From assembly GCA_023382975.1 (NCBI GenBank), contig JAHDXO010000009.1:1-64000 (forward strand): a DNA stretch of 64,000 nt. Reading direction: 5' to 3'. The stretch's first letter is position 1, and every line of letters begins with the position of its first letter. The notes beneath the pieces were generated by a model. The model did not search any database, was not told where the DNA came from, and was given only the letters and a program-made list of their open reading frames with translations. This document shows, one piece after another, positions 48,284 to 56,830 of the stretch. This DNA is from Pirellulaceae bacterium (GTDB lineage Bacteria > Planctomycetota > Planctomycetia > Pirellulales > Pirellulaceae). A program made the position numbers and the translations under genes.

Positions 48284-49480
48284 ATGACCGACACACCGAG
48301 AGTGGCCTTGCTGATCGAGACCGCCCGAGGCTACGGGCGCCAGATGCTGCGCGGCATCGTGCGCTACGCCCGACTTCACGGTCCGTGGGGGTTCTACATC
48401 ACTCCCGGCGATTTCGAACAGACGCTGCCCAGAATGCAGTCATGGGGAGGCACGGGCATCATTGCGCGGATCGAAACGCCGCGGATCGCCCAGGCGATTC
48501 TCGATTCCGGCTTGCCCACCATCGCACTCGACCTGTCCGAGCAGGAGTTGGCAGCGGAGCATCCGCTCGCTCGCCTGAGCGAAGTGTCATCCGATTCCGC
48601 CGGGGCCGCCAGGATGGCCGCCGAGCATCTGCTGGAACGAGGCTTTCGGCATTTCGCGTTTGTGGGGATTGCGGGTCGCATCTGGTCCCAGCGTCGGGAA
48701 GCGGGCTTCGTCGAGACGATTCATGCCGCAGGCTTTTCGGTCCAAAGCTACCAACCGCCGCGTTCGGCGGGCCAGCGCGCGTGGGAGCGCGAGCAGCCGG
48801 TCTTGGCCGATTGGCTCCGGCGTCTTCCCAAGCCGGTCGGCGTAATGGCCTGCAACGACGACCGCGGGCGGGAAGTCCTGGAGGCGTGCCGCGCGGCGGA
48901 ACTCCATGTTCCCGAGGAACTGGCCGTGACCGGCGTCGATAACGACGAACTGCTCTGCGAACTGTCCGACCCGCCGCTTTCCAGTGTGGCCCTGAATGCC
49001 GAAGGTGTCGGCTACCGCGCCGCCGCCCTGCTGGACCGCATGATGCGAGGCCGGGTGCGAAAGCCGGAACACCTTGTGGCCGAGCCGTTGCACGTGGTCA
49101 CTCGCCGTTCGACGGACATCATCGCCATGGGCGATCCCGACATCGCCGAGGCCGTCGGTTTCATTCACGACCACGCAGCGGAACTCATCGGCGTCCAGGA
49201 CGTGGTCGAACATGTCGCCATTTCGCGACGCAATCTCGAGACGCGTTTCCGGAAATCGCTGGGCCGAACGCCGCATGCCGAACTACAGCGAGTCCGGCTG
49301 CAACGGGCGATTCGTTTCCTCGTGGAGACCGACCTGCCCATTCCCAAGATCGCGGAAGCCGTGGGCTACGCCACACCCAGCTACTTCATCCAAGTCTTCC
49401 GGAAGGAATACGGAACCACCCCGGCCCGTTACCGCCGGCGACTGGACGCGGCCCAAGAGAACGAGCGAGGATTGCGATGA
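48284..49480 (+). CDS. XylR-type transcriptional regulator (periplasmic-binding + AraC HTH)
   Basis: A 398-residue regulator. Residues about 1-275 are a LacI/periplasmic-binding-like sugar sensor (RVALLIETARGYGRQMLRGI, AGAARMAAEHLLERGFRHFAFVG, GVMACNDDRGREVLEACR). The C-terminal 100 residues are an AraC-type double HTH (LIGVQDVVEHVAISRRNLET and IPKIAEAVGYATPSYFIQVF). This layout is that of E. coli XylR. Start: the ATG at 48284 has GGAG 8 bases upstream; ATG 48278 is too close to it. Divergent placement from araB strongly suggests it controls the arabinose regulon, with arabinose (or arabino-oligosaccharide) as the likely effector. Confidence 0.93.
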   Translation: MTDTPRVALLIETARGYGRQMLRGIVRYARLHGPWGFYITPGDFEQTLPRMQSWGGTGIIARIETPRIAQAILDSGLPTIALDLSEQELAAEHPLARLSEVSSDSAGAARMAAEHLLERGFRHFAFVGIAGRIWSQRREAGFVETIHAAGFSVQSYQPPRSAGQRAWEREQPVLADWLRRLPKPVGVMACNDDRGREVLEACRAAELHVPEELAVTGVDNDELLCELSDPPLSSVALNAEGVGYRAAALLDRMMRGRVRKPEHLVAEPLHVVTRRSTDIIAMGDPDIAEAVGFIHDHAAELIGVQDVVEHVAISRRNLETRFRKSLGRTPHAELQRVRLQRAIRFLVETDLPIPKIAEAVGYATPSYFIQVFRKEYGTTPARYRRRLDAAQENERGLR

Positions 49481-49517
49481 TCGCGAAGTCTTCGCGGTAG
49501 GCGGCGAAACGCGGAGT

Positions 49518-50591
49518 TCAGCCGGTTTGTCCAGACTGCTCCGGGGGCTTCATCCATATCATTTGGTGTTCGATCTTGTCGTGCATTTTGTAGCGGCGAA
49601 CATGCCGTGCGATGGGTTCGCCGATCATTTCGATCTTGTCCAAGTCGGCTTGGCCGAAACCGGCCCGCGCACAGTAGTTCAGATAGCCGACTTTGGCAAA
49701 GTCGATCCCCATCAACTCGACCGCCACCCGGTCCGCGGCCAGCCAATCGGTCGCCGCGACGCACACCCGGTGCTCGACCGGCGTGCCGCTGACCGGCCCG
49801 TTGCCCTCCATGCCTTGGTAACCGTCGATGACCGACAGATCCGGTCCCAGTCGCTTGGCTAAATCGAACAGGTTGTAGTTGATGCCGTAGATGCCGCTGC
49901 CGTGGGCGATGGGTTTCTGGGTGGTCGTTCCCGGTTTGCCGCCGCGGCCCCAGCGGAAGCCGAGATCCTTGACCGGCGCGCCGAACACGATGTTTTTCAA
50001 GGCCAGCGTCGCGACGATCCGGTCATGGGTCTTGATCCGCGCGGCCGAGACCACGAAGAACTGGCTGCGGTCGAGCAGCAGCCGCGACATGCGGATCGGG
50101 TGCGGCTGGAAGTCCTTCTCGTCAAAGACGAACACCGTCTGCGTTTCCTCTTGGTCCAGGTCGACCAGCTTGACACCGTACTTGGCTGCCAGCTTGTCGT
50201 AGCCGTAGTTGGCAAAACCGTCGAACGTTGGCCCCGTCGCGGCGCTCTCGGCGATCACCGTCCCGTCCAGCTTGCCGATCGACTTGAGGAACTCGAGGGT
50301 TCCTTCCAGGCACTCGGCGGGCGTGGCCGACAGCGGCACGTCGATCGCGACGTTGTTCGGCTTGAGGATCACTCGGCGGTCCCCGATCGCTTGTGCCACT
50401 TGGCGAGCGAACGGCCGCAGCGATTGAAACACGTTGTCCACACGGTCGTCGCCGTGCGTCAGCGCGACGCGGGTGGCCCCGGCCCCGGCCGACTCGTCCG
50501 CCTGGGCCCGCGTCCAACGACCGCCGACCGCGGCCAATCCGCCCAACATGGAAGATCGCAGAAACTGACGGCGCGTGGCATCGAACTGCAT
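49518..50591 (-). CDS. DUF362 protein, Tat-exported
   Basis: A 357-residue protein with a twin-arginine signal (TRRQFLRSSMLGGLAAVGG) and a DUF362 domain: VILKPNNVAIDVPL, GTVIAESAATGPTFDGFANY, VVSAARIKTHDRIVATLALKN and HGSGIYGINYNLFDLAKRLG. Members are often predicted iron-sulfur-linked or metal proteins, but no ferredoxin motif is present here. Start ATG 50591 with GGGAG upstream; the frame is open 156 codons further upstream without support. It converges with the regulator gene. Function unknown. Confidence 0.82.
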   Translation of the reverse strand: MQFDATRRQFLRSSMLGGLAAVGGRWTRAQADESAGAGATRVALTHGDDRVDNVFQSLRPFARQVAQAIGDRRVILKPNNVAIDVPLSATPAECLEGTLEFLKSIGKLDGTVIAESAATGPTFDGFANYGYDKLAAKYGVKLVDLDQEETQTVFVFDEKDFQPHPIRMSRLLLDRSQFFVVSAARIKTHDRIVATLALKNIVFGAPVKDLGFRWGRGGKPGTTTQKPIAHGSGIYGINYNLFDLAKRLGPDLSVIDGYQGMEGNGPVSGTPVEHRVCVAATDWLAADRVAVELMGIDFAKVGYLNYCARAGFGQADLDKIEMIGEPIARHVRRYKMHDKIEHQMIWMKPPEQSGQTG

Positions 50592-51176
50592 GGCGTGACT
50601 CCCAAGGCTTGACGTCCCAAATAATTCGGGCCGGGATTGTAAACCGTCCCGGCGAATCCTTTTTCGACCCGGGTGTCCATTATCGTTTTCCAACCCCAAT
50701 CCCGCAATGGCGATCACGGTACGGATCGGCCAGACCTGCGAAGTGAATTTGGACGTCGCAGGATCGGCCCAGCTCTCGCCAAACGGCGTGCCACGCCGCG
50801 TACTGCGGCGCACCGCTTTCAACTCCGCTTCCGTCTCAACTTGGTGGACAGATTCCAGCCACAGCGGCCCGAGTCCGAGGGGCCGAGAGGCAAACGTCAC
50901 GGTCGGGCTCATGTTCACGCGGTACCAGAAGCTGGCATTGCAACGCCACTGCTGCGTCGAAGCCACCAAGTTCGTTTGCAGCGCGTCCCGTTCCGCGTAG
51001 CGGCAGATGGCAAAGAATGGCTCGTCTTCCTGAACGGTCCCCGTTTCCACCGTTTCCACGCCGGGTGTGCAGGACTATACTCGCTCCCATGAACACGACG
51101 CAGCAACTGTTCAACACGATCCAAGCGAACGGCGACCAGGCGCCTTCGAGACGACCGACATCCGTTTCTGTTCCGT
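50592..51176. other. gene-free stretch upstream of DUF362 gene
   Basis: About 585 bases with open frames on both strands but none with a plausible start, domain or signal peptide. It holds the promoter of the DUF362 gene. From 51177 on, a palindromic element starts. Confidence 0.45.
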
Positions 51177-51425
51177 CCCGAAGGGACACAACAAATCAGC
51201 CCAGGGCAGAGCGGAGCAGCGATAGCTGCGAAGCGTCGCCCTGGGTACAGAGAGCATCGTCTACCGAAGCCCTGCAAGGGCGACACAAGAGGACCAATCC
51301 GCCCTGGCCTGTGTCGCCCTTTCAGGGCTTGGGGAATCCGTGGGATACGATACCCAGGGCGGCGGCCACGCTCGCCGGGCTCGCGTGGCCTTGCCCTGGG
51401 CTGATTTGTGTGGGCCCCTTCGGGG
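51177..51425. repeat. nested 250-base palindromic element
   Basis: Outer arms: CCCGAAGGGACACAACAAAT and onward (51177-51208) against TTGCCCTGGGCTGATTTGTG (51391-51425). Middle arms: TCGCCCTGGGTA and TACCCAGGGCGG, around 51235 and 51350. Inner arms: AAGCCCTGCAAGGGCGACAC (51267-51286) and GTGTCGCCCTTTCAGGGCTT (51311-51330). A single strand could fold nearly completely into one long hairpin. It directly precedes the Roco gene (51499), so it may carry promoter or insulator function or be a non-coding repeat. Confidence 0.88.
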
Positions 51426-51498
51426 CAAAGAAAGACGCGGACAAGACAAGACCGAGAACTGGCGCTGTCCAACCAAACAACTCAACTGAGACCTGACT

Positions 51499-54400
51499 AT
51501 GGCACGAGACGAGGCTTATCGCAAAGCGGAACAGGAGATCGAAGCAGCGCTGCGGTCGGGGGCGAAGGCACTCGATCTCAGCGGCATGGGACTCACCGAG
51601 TTACCGGAGTGGCTGGGCCAGCTCACGCAGTTGCAGTCGCTGGACCTCTCCGAAAACCGACTGACGGCGCTGCCGGAGTGGCTGGGCCAGCTCACGCAGT
51701 TGAAGTCGCTGGACCTCTCCAACAACCAACTGACGGCGCTGCCGGAGTCCCTGGGCCAGCTCACGCAGTTGCAGTTGCTGGACCTCGGCGGCAACCACCT
51801 GACGGCGCTGCCGGAGTCCCTGGGCCAGCTCACGCAGTTGCAGACGCTACGCCTCTTTGCCAACCAACTGGCGAAACTGCCAGAAGCGTTGGGGCAACTC
51901 ATTCGCTTGAATTCGCTTGATCTCTGCAACAACGAGCTGACGAAACTGCCGAGGTCGCTGGGCCAACTTCGATCGTTACAGCAACTCGACGTCTCAATCA
52001 ATCAATTGGACTCGTTACCGGAATCTCTCCGACATCTCGGCCATCTACGCAGCATAGCGTTTTCGTCGAATCGCCTAGAGTTTTTTCCTGAGGTGATTCT
52101 TAATCTCCGCTCCCTGGAAGAAATCTTTGCGATTCAGAATACGATTACGCAAGTACCGGATGCAATCGAAAACCTGCAATCACTTAGAGTTCTGGCTCTC
52201 GGGGGTAAACGCATTTCGTACAAGTACAGCTACGAAAACTCGTACGGTAACGCTGTGCAATCGCTTCCGATGACTCTGTTACAGCTCACGCAACTCTCGG
52301 ATCTCAACCTCGACGACAACCCGCTGGATCCCGAACTCGCTGCTGCATACAAGCAGGGTCTCGACGCGGTCAAAGCGTACCTGCGCGAGAGAGCAAAAGG
52401 TACCCGCCAGCGGTACGAGGCCAAGCTATTGATCTTGGGCGACGGGAACGAAGGCAAAACTTGCGTCTCCCGGGCGCTCCGCGGGCTGCCGTTCGAAAAG
52501 CAGACGACCACGCGCGGCGTGGATGTCGAACCGTGGACGTTCCCGCATCCAGATCAACCCGATGTCGCGAACTGCAACATTACACTGAACCTCTGGGACT
52601 TCGAAGGTCAGGAGATCAATCACCAGACGCATCAGTTCTTCCTGTCGACCGATTCGCTGTACTTACTGGTGTTCAAGTGCCGCGACCTGTTCCTACTGGA
52701 TCGGGCCGAGTACTGGCTGGACACGATCCGTTCGCGGGCGCCGGGAGCGCAGGTGGCGATCGTTATCACCGAGTGCGAACGTCGCACGCCCTATGTCCCG
52801 CAGGACCGTTTGCTGGCCGACTACAAGGATCTGCTGACCGGCGACCGCTGGCTGTTCGCGGTGGGCTGCGAGGATAACTTGGGCATCCCCGCACTGCAAC
52901 AGGAACTACATCGCCGCGCGGCCGACCTGGCATTCATGGGCCGCGACTGGCCCGAGACGTATGACAATGCGGAGACCCGCATCGACGCGGAGGCGAAGAC
53001 AACGTCGCACGTCACGCGCGGCGACCTGCGTCAGATTTTCGCGGATAGCGGGATCGACGCTGCCGGATATGAGGAGGCGGCCCGGGCGCTGGCACGGCTG
53101 GGCATCATTACGCAGTTCCCAGACTGTCCCGATCTGACCGATTTCATCGTCCTACAGCCGCAATGGCTGACCAAGGCCATCAGCTACGTCATGGAAGACC
53201 GACAGCTTGACGCGGACCAAGGGGAAATCATGTTTGTCCGCATGCAGACGATCTGGGGCGGGCACGACCAGGACGCGATGTTCCCAATCTTCCACAACTG
53301 CATGAAGGAGTTTGAACTCTGCTATGACCTGGAAGACCACAACGACCGCTGCCTTGTCCCACTGCGCTTCGGGTATCTCAAACCGGAAACCCCGTGGACC
53401 GCGGGTGCGCCGTTCAAAACGCGGCGCGTGACGTACCGGTTGAACCTGCGACCGCCTATGGGGCTGATGAGCCGCTTCATCGTCAAGACACACCACATGA
53501 TCGTCCGGAGGGAAGCGGACGAGGAATCGTCCAACGGGCACCGGGGCGTCTATTGGCACAATGGTGTTTTCCTGCAGTCCGGCGAAGGCCCGCTGCTCAG
53601 CCAGGCCCTGTGCGAATTCGAGCCTGAGTCACGAACACTCAGCATCGAGGTCCGGGCTGCGTTTCCGCAGAAGATGCTCGACCAGATCGACGCCTACGTG
53701 AGCGCCGTCTTCGCGTTCTTCCAGGGACTGAAGCCGGTGCGTTCATACGGCTGCATCCGGGTAGATGACGACTCGCAGGCCGAGACGCAGTGCCCGCGTT
53801 TTCACGACGAGGAGGACATCCTCTTCGCATTGGAGTGTCGTGAGCGCGTCCGCTGTGCCAAAGGACGCCATCACGTCGATCCGATGCGGTTGGTTATGGG
53901 CATCGGCAGCTTTCCCTCCGACATCGGGGCGATCATTCGGGAGGAGCATGAACGCACACGGGCCAGCGTTCGTGATGAAGGTGTAAGCATTCGGGAACGA
54001 TTCGAAGCGACGCCCGAGTGGGCCGAACCTCTCATCCGCAACATCGAGACGCTGTTGGACTGGGCCGATGGACATCAGCAGACGCTGCAACAGTTGCAGG
54101 ACGAGCACGCGAGTCTCGCTCCGGAGATCCGACAGGAGTTGGAACTCAAGCTGCGCGAGTACATCGGCCACGTGAGCGACATGCTCGACGAGCGACATCA
54201 GAAGTCAGCGCCGAGCGTGTTCTCGATCGGCACGCAGGACGGGAGTCCTTGGAACCCGCAGACGTACTTCCGGCAGACGTACGTGCTGACTCCGTGGTGC
54301 GAGTGCGAAGGCGGGATGCATCGCCACGATGCGGGGCAGGTTCTGTTTCCCACGAATCGCGAGTGGTGGGACAAGACAGCTCCGTGGATTGCCCGCGGGA

Positions 54401-54783
54401 CGAAACTGCTGGCGACCGGCCTGCAGCTCGCGTTCACCGGCGTGCCGCTGGCTCTCGGTGATGACGTCTTCGGCGTAATCAAAAACGACGTGACGTTCAT
54501 GAAGGAACTGACGAAACAACTGGAACTCAAGGCGGACCCGGATTCTGGAGACGGCAAGAGACTGCTGCGCCCGAACGGTCCGCGGGCTGTCGAACATATC
54601 AAGGACGTGCGAGGGAAGGACAAAGAGACGTCGCTGATGCGAGCCGCTCTGACCCGGTTCCTCGAAGAACTCGCCCCGGACAACTACCGCGCCGGCCAGT
54701 GGGGCGAACTGAAACGCACGCGGTTGCCCGACAACTCGTACCGCTGGCTGTGTGAGGCATGTGCGAGATCAGTCAGAAAATGA
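51499..54783 (+). CDS. LRR-Roc-COR (Roco family) GTPase
   Basis: A 1094-residue Roco protein. Residues about 25-285 are ten or so leucine-rich repeats (23-residue units such as LTALPESLGQLTQLQ). The Roc GTPase domain follows: P-loop GDGNEGKT (residues 314-321), switch-like LWDFEGQEINHQTHQFFL, and the less typical VITECERR in place of an NKxD. A COR domain is marked by TDFIVLQPQWLTKAISYVM. The last 350 residues (from CPRFHDEEDILFALECRERV) are of unknown fold and contain a short hydrophobic stretch near residue 980. Probably a G-protein switch in a defence or cell-death-like pathway; no effector domain is recognisable. Start 51499 fits the family (MARDEAYRKAEQEIEAAL); the Shine-Dalgarno is weak. 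Confidence 0.87.
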   Translation: MARDEAYRKAEQEIEAALRSGAKALDLSGMGLTELPEWLGQLTQLQSLDLSENRLTALPEWLGQLTQLKSLDLSNNQLTALPESLGQLTQLQLLDLGGNHLTALPESLGQLTQLQTLRLFANQLAKLPEALGQLIRLNSLDLCNNELTKLPRSLGQLRSLQQLDVSINQLDSLPESLRHLGHLRSIAFSSNRLEFFPEVILNLRSLEEIFAIQNTITQVPDAIENLQSLRVLALGGKRISYKYSYENSYGNAVQSLPMTLLQLTQLSDLNLDDNPLDPELAAAYKQGLDAVKAYLRERAKGTRQRYEAKLLILGDGNEGKTCVSRALRGLPFEKQTTTRGVDVEPWTFPHPDQPDVANCNITLNLWDFEGQEINHQTHQFFLSTDSLYLLVFKCRDLFLLDRAEYWLDTIRSRAPGAQVAIVITECERRTPYVPQDRLLADYKDLLTGDRWLFAVGCEDNLGIPALQQELHRRAADLAFMGRDWPETYDNAETRIDAEAKTTSHVTRGDLRQIFADSGIDAAGYEEAARALARLGIITQFPDCPDLTDFIVLQPQWLTKAISYVMEDRQLDADQGEIMFVRMQTIWGGHDQDAMFPIFHNCMKEFELCYDLEDHNDRCLVPLRFGYLKPETPWTAGAPFKTRRVTYRLNLRPPMGLMSRFIVKTHHMIVRREADEESSNGHRGVYWHNGVFLQSGEGPLLSQALCEFEPESRTLSIEVRAAFPQKMLDQIDAYVSAVFAFFQGLKPVRSYGCIRVDDDSQAETQCPRFHDEEDILFALECRERVRCAKGRHHVDPMRLVMGIGSFPSDIGAIIREEHERTRASVRDEGVSIRERFEATPEWAEPLIRNIETLLDWADGHQQTLQQLQDEHASLAPEIRQELELKLREYIGHVSDMLDERHQKSAPSVFSIGTQDGSPWNPQTYFRQTYVLTPWCECEGGMHRHDAGQVLFPTNREWWDKTAPWIARGTKLLATGLQLAFTGVPLALGDDVFGVIKNDVTFMKELTKQLELKADPDSGDGKRLLRPNGPRAVEHIKDVRGKDKETSLMRAALTRFLEELAPDNYRAGQWGELKRTRLPDNSYRWLCEACARSVRK
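51592..51865 (+). repeat. 69-base tandem coding repeats (LRR units)
   Basis: Four near-identical units of exactly 69 bases, with CTGGGCCAGCTCACGCAGTT recurring at 51613, 51682, 51751 and 51820. They encode four consecutive leucine-rich repeats. Such nucleotide-level identity (beyond amino-acid conservation) suggests recent duplication or recombination that can change LRR number. Confidence 0.9.
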
Positions 54784-54811
54784 GCACCAGGAATGGCTGG
54801 GTTGAAGCGAT

Positions 54812-54979
54812 GCACCGGATGTGGAACAGGACGCGGCGATCGAGGCGCACGGCGCAGTCTCGAGGCAGATCCAGGCTTGGCTGAAAGAGAAGGACCCGGG
54901 CTTCGGCAGCTTGGTCCGGGTGCAGAACAAGCGGCAGGAGTTCCTGTGGGTGCATCCGCAGTTTGAGAGCGAGTATTGA
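54812..54979 (+). pseudogene. remnant coding fragment after the Roco gene
   Basis: In the +1 frame relative to the Roco gene, 55 open codons read as DVEQDAAIEAHGAVSRQIQA and continue to QNKRQEFLWVHPQFESEY before a TGA. The composition is protein-like (amphipathic, no repeats). Nothing starts it: an in-frame TGA at 54803 precedes it, and no ATG is present. It may be the tail of a degraded second gene or of the Roco gene itself after a frameshift and a stop. Confidence 0.5.
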
Positions 54980-55224
54980 GCGAAAGACGCGGCAACTGCG
55001 GTTGGCACGGATTGCGCTTTGGACCGTTCCTTTTGGGTTGGGCACCGTTCACGAGTGCCTCGCGCCACGGCCGGCCGGGAGGAGGCAACGTCGATTCGAC
55101 AGCGAGGCGTTTCGCCGTTGCTTGCTGCCAGACCGTCTCGTCAAACGGCGGGGTATCCTGCCGGCCTCGGCGGGGCCTGACATCCTGATAACCCCTCGAA
55201 TCTTCGCGTCCGCCTTCGCCCTCG

Positions 55225-55578
55225 CCGAGCTTGCTCGGTGGTGCGGTGATTTTGCACTACGGGCACATCTCCACGTTTTCCGCTCCCCGCCGAGCTTGCT
55301 CGGTGGAAGCAATGATTGGAGCTTCGCGCGTGCGAGTGACCGAATCATGCGCTCCGCCGAGCAAGCTCGGCGGGGGCGGCGTTTCTCGGGACTCCTCGAC
55401 TTAGTGCAGAATCGTCGTCCCACCGAGCAAGCTCGGCGGAGACGAAACGCATGCGCTCCGCCGAGCAAGCTCGGCGGGGGTGGAGCTTCTCGGGATTCCT
55501 CGACTTGGTGCAGAATCGTCGTCCCACCGAGCAAGCTCGATGGAGACGAAACGCATGCGCTCCGCTGAGCAAGCTCGG
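55225..55578. repeat. hairpin-repeat cluster with 104-base tandem unit
   Basis: Seven copies of the 14-base palindrome CCGAGCAAGCTCGG (or its complement) start at 55225, 55290, 55357, 55423, 55461, 55527 and 55565; the last two each carry one change. Copies 3 to 7 sit in a tandem unit of exactly 104 bases that also repeats the text between them (CGACTTGGTGCAGAATCGTC). The first two are in inverted orientation to the rest. There are no spacers of regular length between seven repeats, so it is not a CRISPR array. Confidence 0.9.
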
Positions 55579-55701
55579 CGGAGACGATGCGCAAGTCCAA
55601 AGGTACGGGTCGGGGGTAGCATTCTACGTTGTTCACCGAAGGATATGGGGTCGGGGCTGGCGCGTTCGGTTTGTCGCGATCGTTCGCAGGCGTCGAGCCT
55701 T

Positions 55702-55801
55702 AGCATCGTTCGAGAAATAACTGTCCAGTGTTTATTGCTGATCATCACACGGAGTGTGATGGCTACACTGACGAGGCGACAGTTGTTTCTCGAACGATGC
55801 T
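55702..55801. repeat. 100-base inverted repeat with 24-bp arms
   Basis: The arms AGCATCGTTCGAGAAATAAC (and 4 more bases, 55702-55725) and its complement (55778-55801) pair over 24 bases with one mismatch, separated by 52 bases that contain a smaller palindrome ATCACACGGAGTGTGAT. Could be a MITE-like element or a structured transcript. No gene overlaps it. Confidence 0.8.
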
Positions 55802-55971
55802 ATGTAACTCGCTGGCGAGTAGCGAGGATTCGGCGGGACAGCGTTCGCCGTGGTGAGGATTGCGAGGCGGATTGTAGCGTGGTAGGATCGGCCCAGCGAT
55901 CTGGAAATTTGGGATCGGCAAAGAAATTGCTGAGCGAAATGGCGTTAGCCATTGGTTCCGGATCGGCGGAA

Positions 55972-56044
55972 GGGGTCGGGAGTCGTTTTCGGAGAAAACG
56001 TTTTCCATGTGGCTCGTCGTTGCCCGAAAACGGCTCCCGACCCC
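55972..56044. repeat. hairpin repeat (GGGAGTCGTTTTCGG family), copy B
   Basis: Nearly identical to 19892-19965 in the same orientation; arms GGGAGTCGTTTTCGG and CCGAAAACGGCTCCC. It ends 45 bases before the start of the alanine-rich protein gene at 56089. Confidence 0.88.
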
Positions 56045-56088
56045 GTTGCCGTTCAACTGTGTTTTGTGCAAGGGGAACTGAGTCGTTC

Positions 56089-56802
56089 ATGGATCTGTCC
56101 AAACTGCCCACTTGGGAAGAGCTTCGAAGACTTCCGCTGCGCGCCAGCGTGGCGTATGCGGTGCGGTATGCGCGGCGGGTTCAGCCGCTGTGGCAACCGT
56201 GCCGGGCGGACTTCGATTCGCAAGTCGAGACGGTGGAACGAGGCCTGGAGGCGATCGAGGACTTTTGCCGCGCGGAAAAACTCCCGCGCGCCGACTTCGC
56301 GGCGGCGGACCGGGCGGCGCGCGAGATGACAGCCGACGCCGCGGATGGTGTTCGCTTCGCAGCCAAGACGGCCGCGTTCGCGCTCCGGTCGGTGGGACAT
56401 GCGATCGAGGCGGGGAACCAAGCCGCATCGGTCCCTGACGCCGGCTCAGCGGTCGTCGCGAACATCGACGAGGCGTTCGAGGCGACGGAGATCGACCGGG
56501 AGACTGCCGAAGCACTCGCGGCGGTGCTTGCGGCGCGCCGCGCCAGCCGAGTGGACGAGGCTCCTTGGGACGCCGACGAGGTCGCTCACCTCGCCCAGCA
56601 AGCGGCCGAAGCCGCCTGGGCTGCCGCTGGCAGCGAAGATGCTTTTCACGTCGCAAACGACTTCCAGCGACTGCGGTGCCTCGCCCTGGGGAAGTTCCCC
56701 GAATTGGGCCAGCCGATCGATCCCGGCGAATACGGACCGCTCGGAAAATTGTGGTCAGGACCGGCGCCGCGCTGGTTCATCCGGCAACGGACGTTCTGGT
56801 GA
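56089..56802 (+). CDS. hypothetical alanine-rich helical protein
   Basis: A 237-residue protein, mostly helical, rich in Ala, Arg and Glu, with no signal peptide, membrane segment or recognised motif (start MDLSKLPTWEELRRLPLRAS). It ends in an aromatic/Arg tail (APRWFIRQRTFW). Frame usage (high GC third positions) supports coding, and the gene is followed after 28 bases by the BNR gene. The start at 56089 has only a distant GGGG; the open frame further upstream passes through repeat DNA. Function unknown. Confidence 0.6.
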   Translation: MDLSKLPTWEELRRLPLRASVAYAVRYARRVQPLWQPCRADFDSQVETVERGLEAIEDFCRAEKLPRADFAAADRAAREMTADAADGVRFAAKTAAFALRSVGHAIEAGNQAASVPDAGSAVVANIDEAFEATEIDRETAEALAAVLAARRASRVDEAPWDADEVAHLAQQAAEAAWAAAGSEDAFHVANDFQRLRCLALGKFPELGQPIDPGEYGPLGKLWSGPAPRWFIRQRTFW

Positions 56803-56830
56803 ACACTCCCGCAACCACGAGGAGAAAGAA

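Noticed and set aside
50592..51059. 156-codon N-terminal extension of the DUF362 protein
   Set aside because: The Tat signal at 50591 with its own Shine-Dalgarno marks the start; the upstream text has no domain.
55225..55578. CRISPR array
   Set aside because: Repeats are 14-base palindromes within 104-base tandem units, with flanking text also repeated and flipped orientation; there are no unique spacers and no cas genes.
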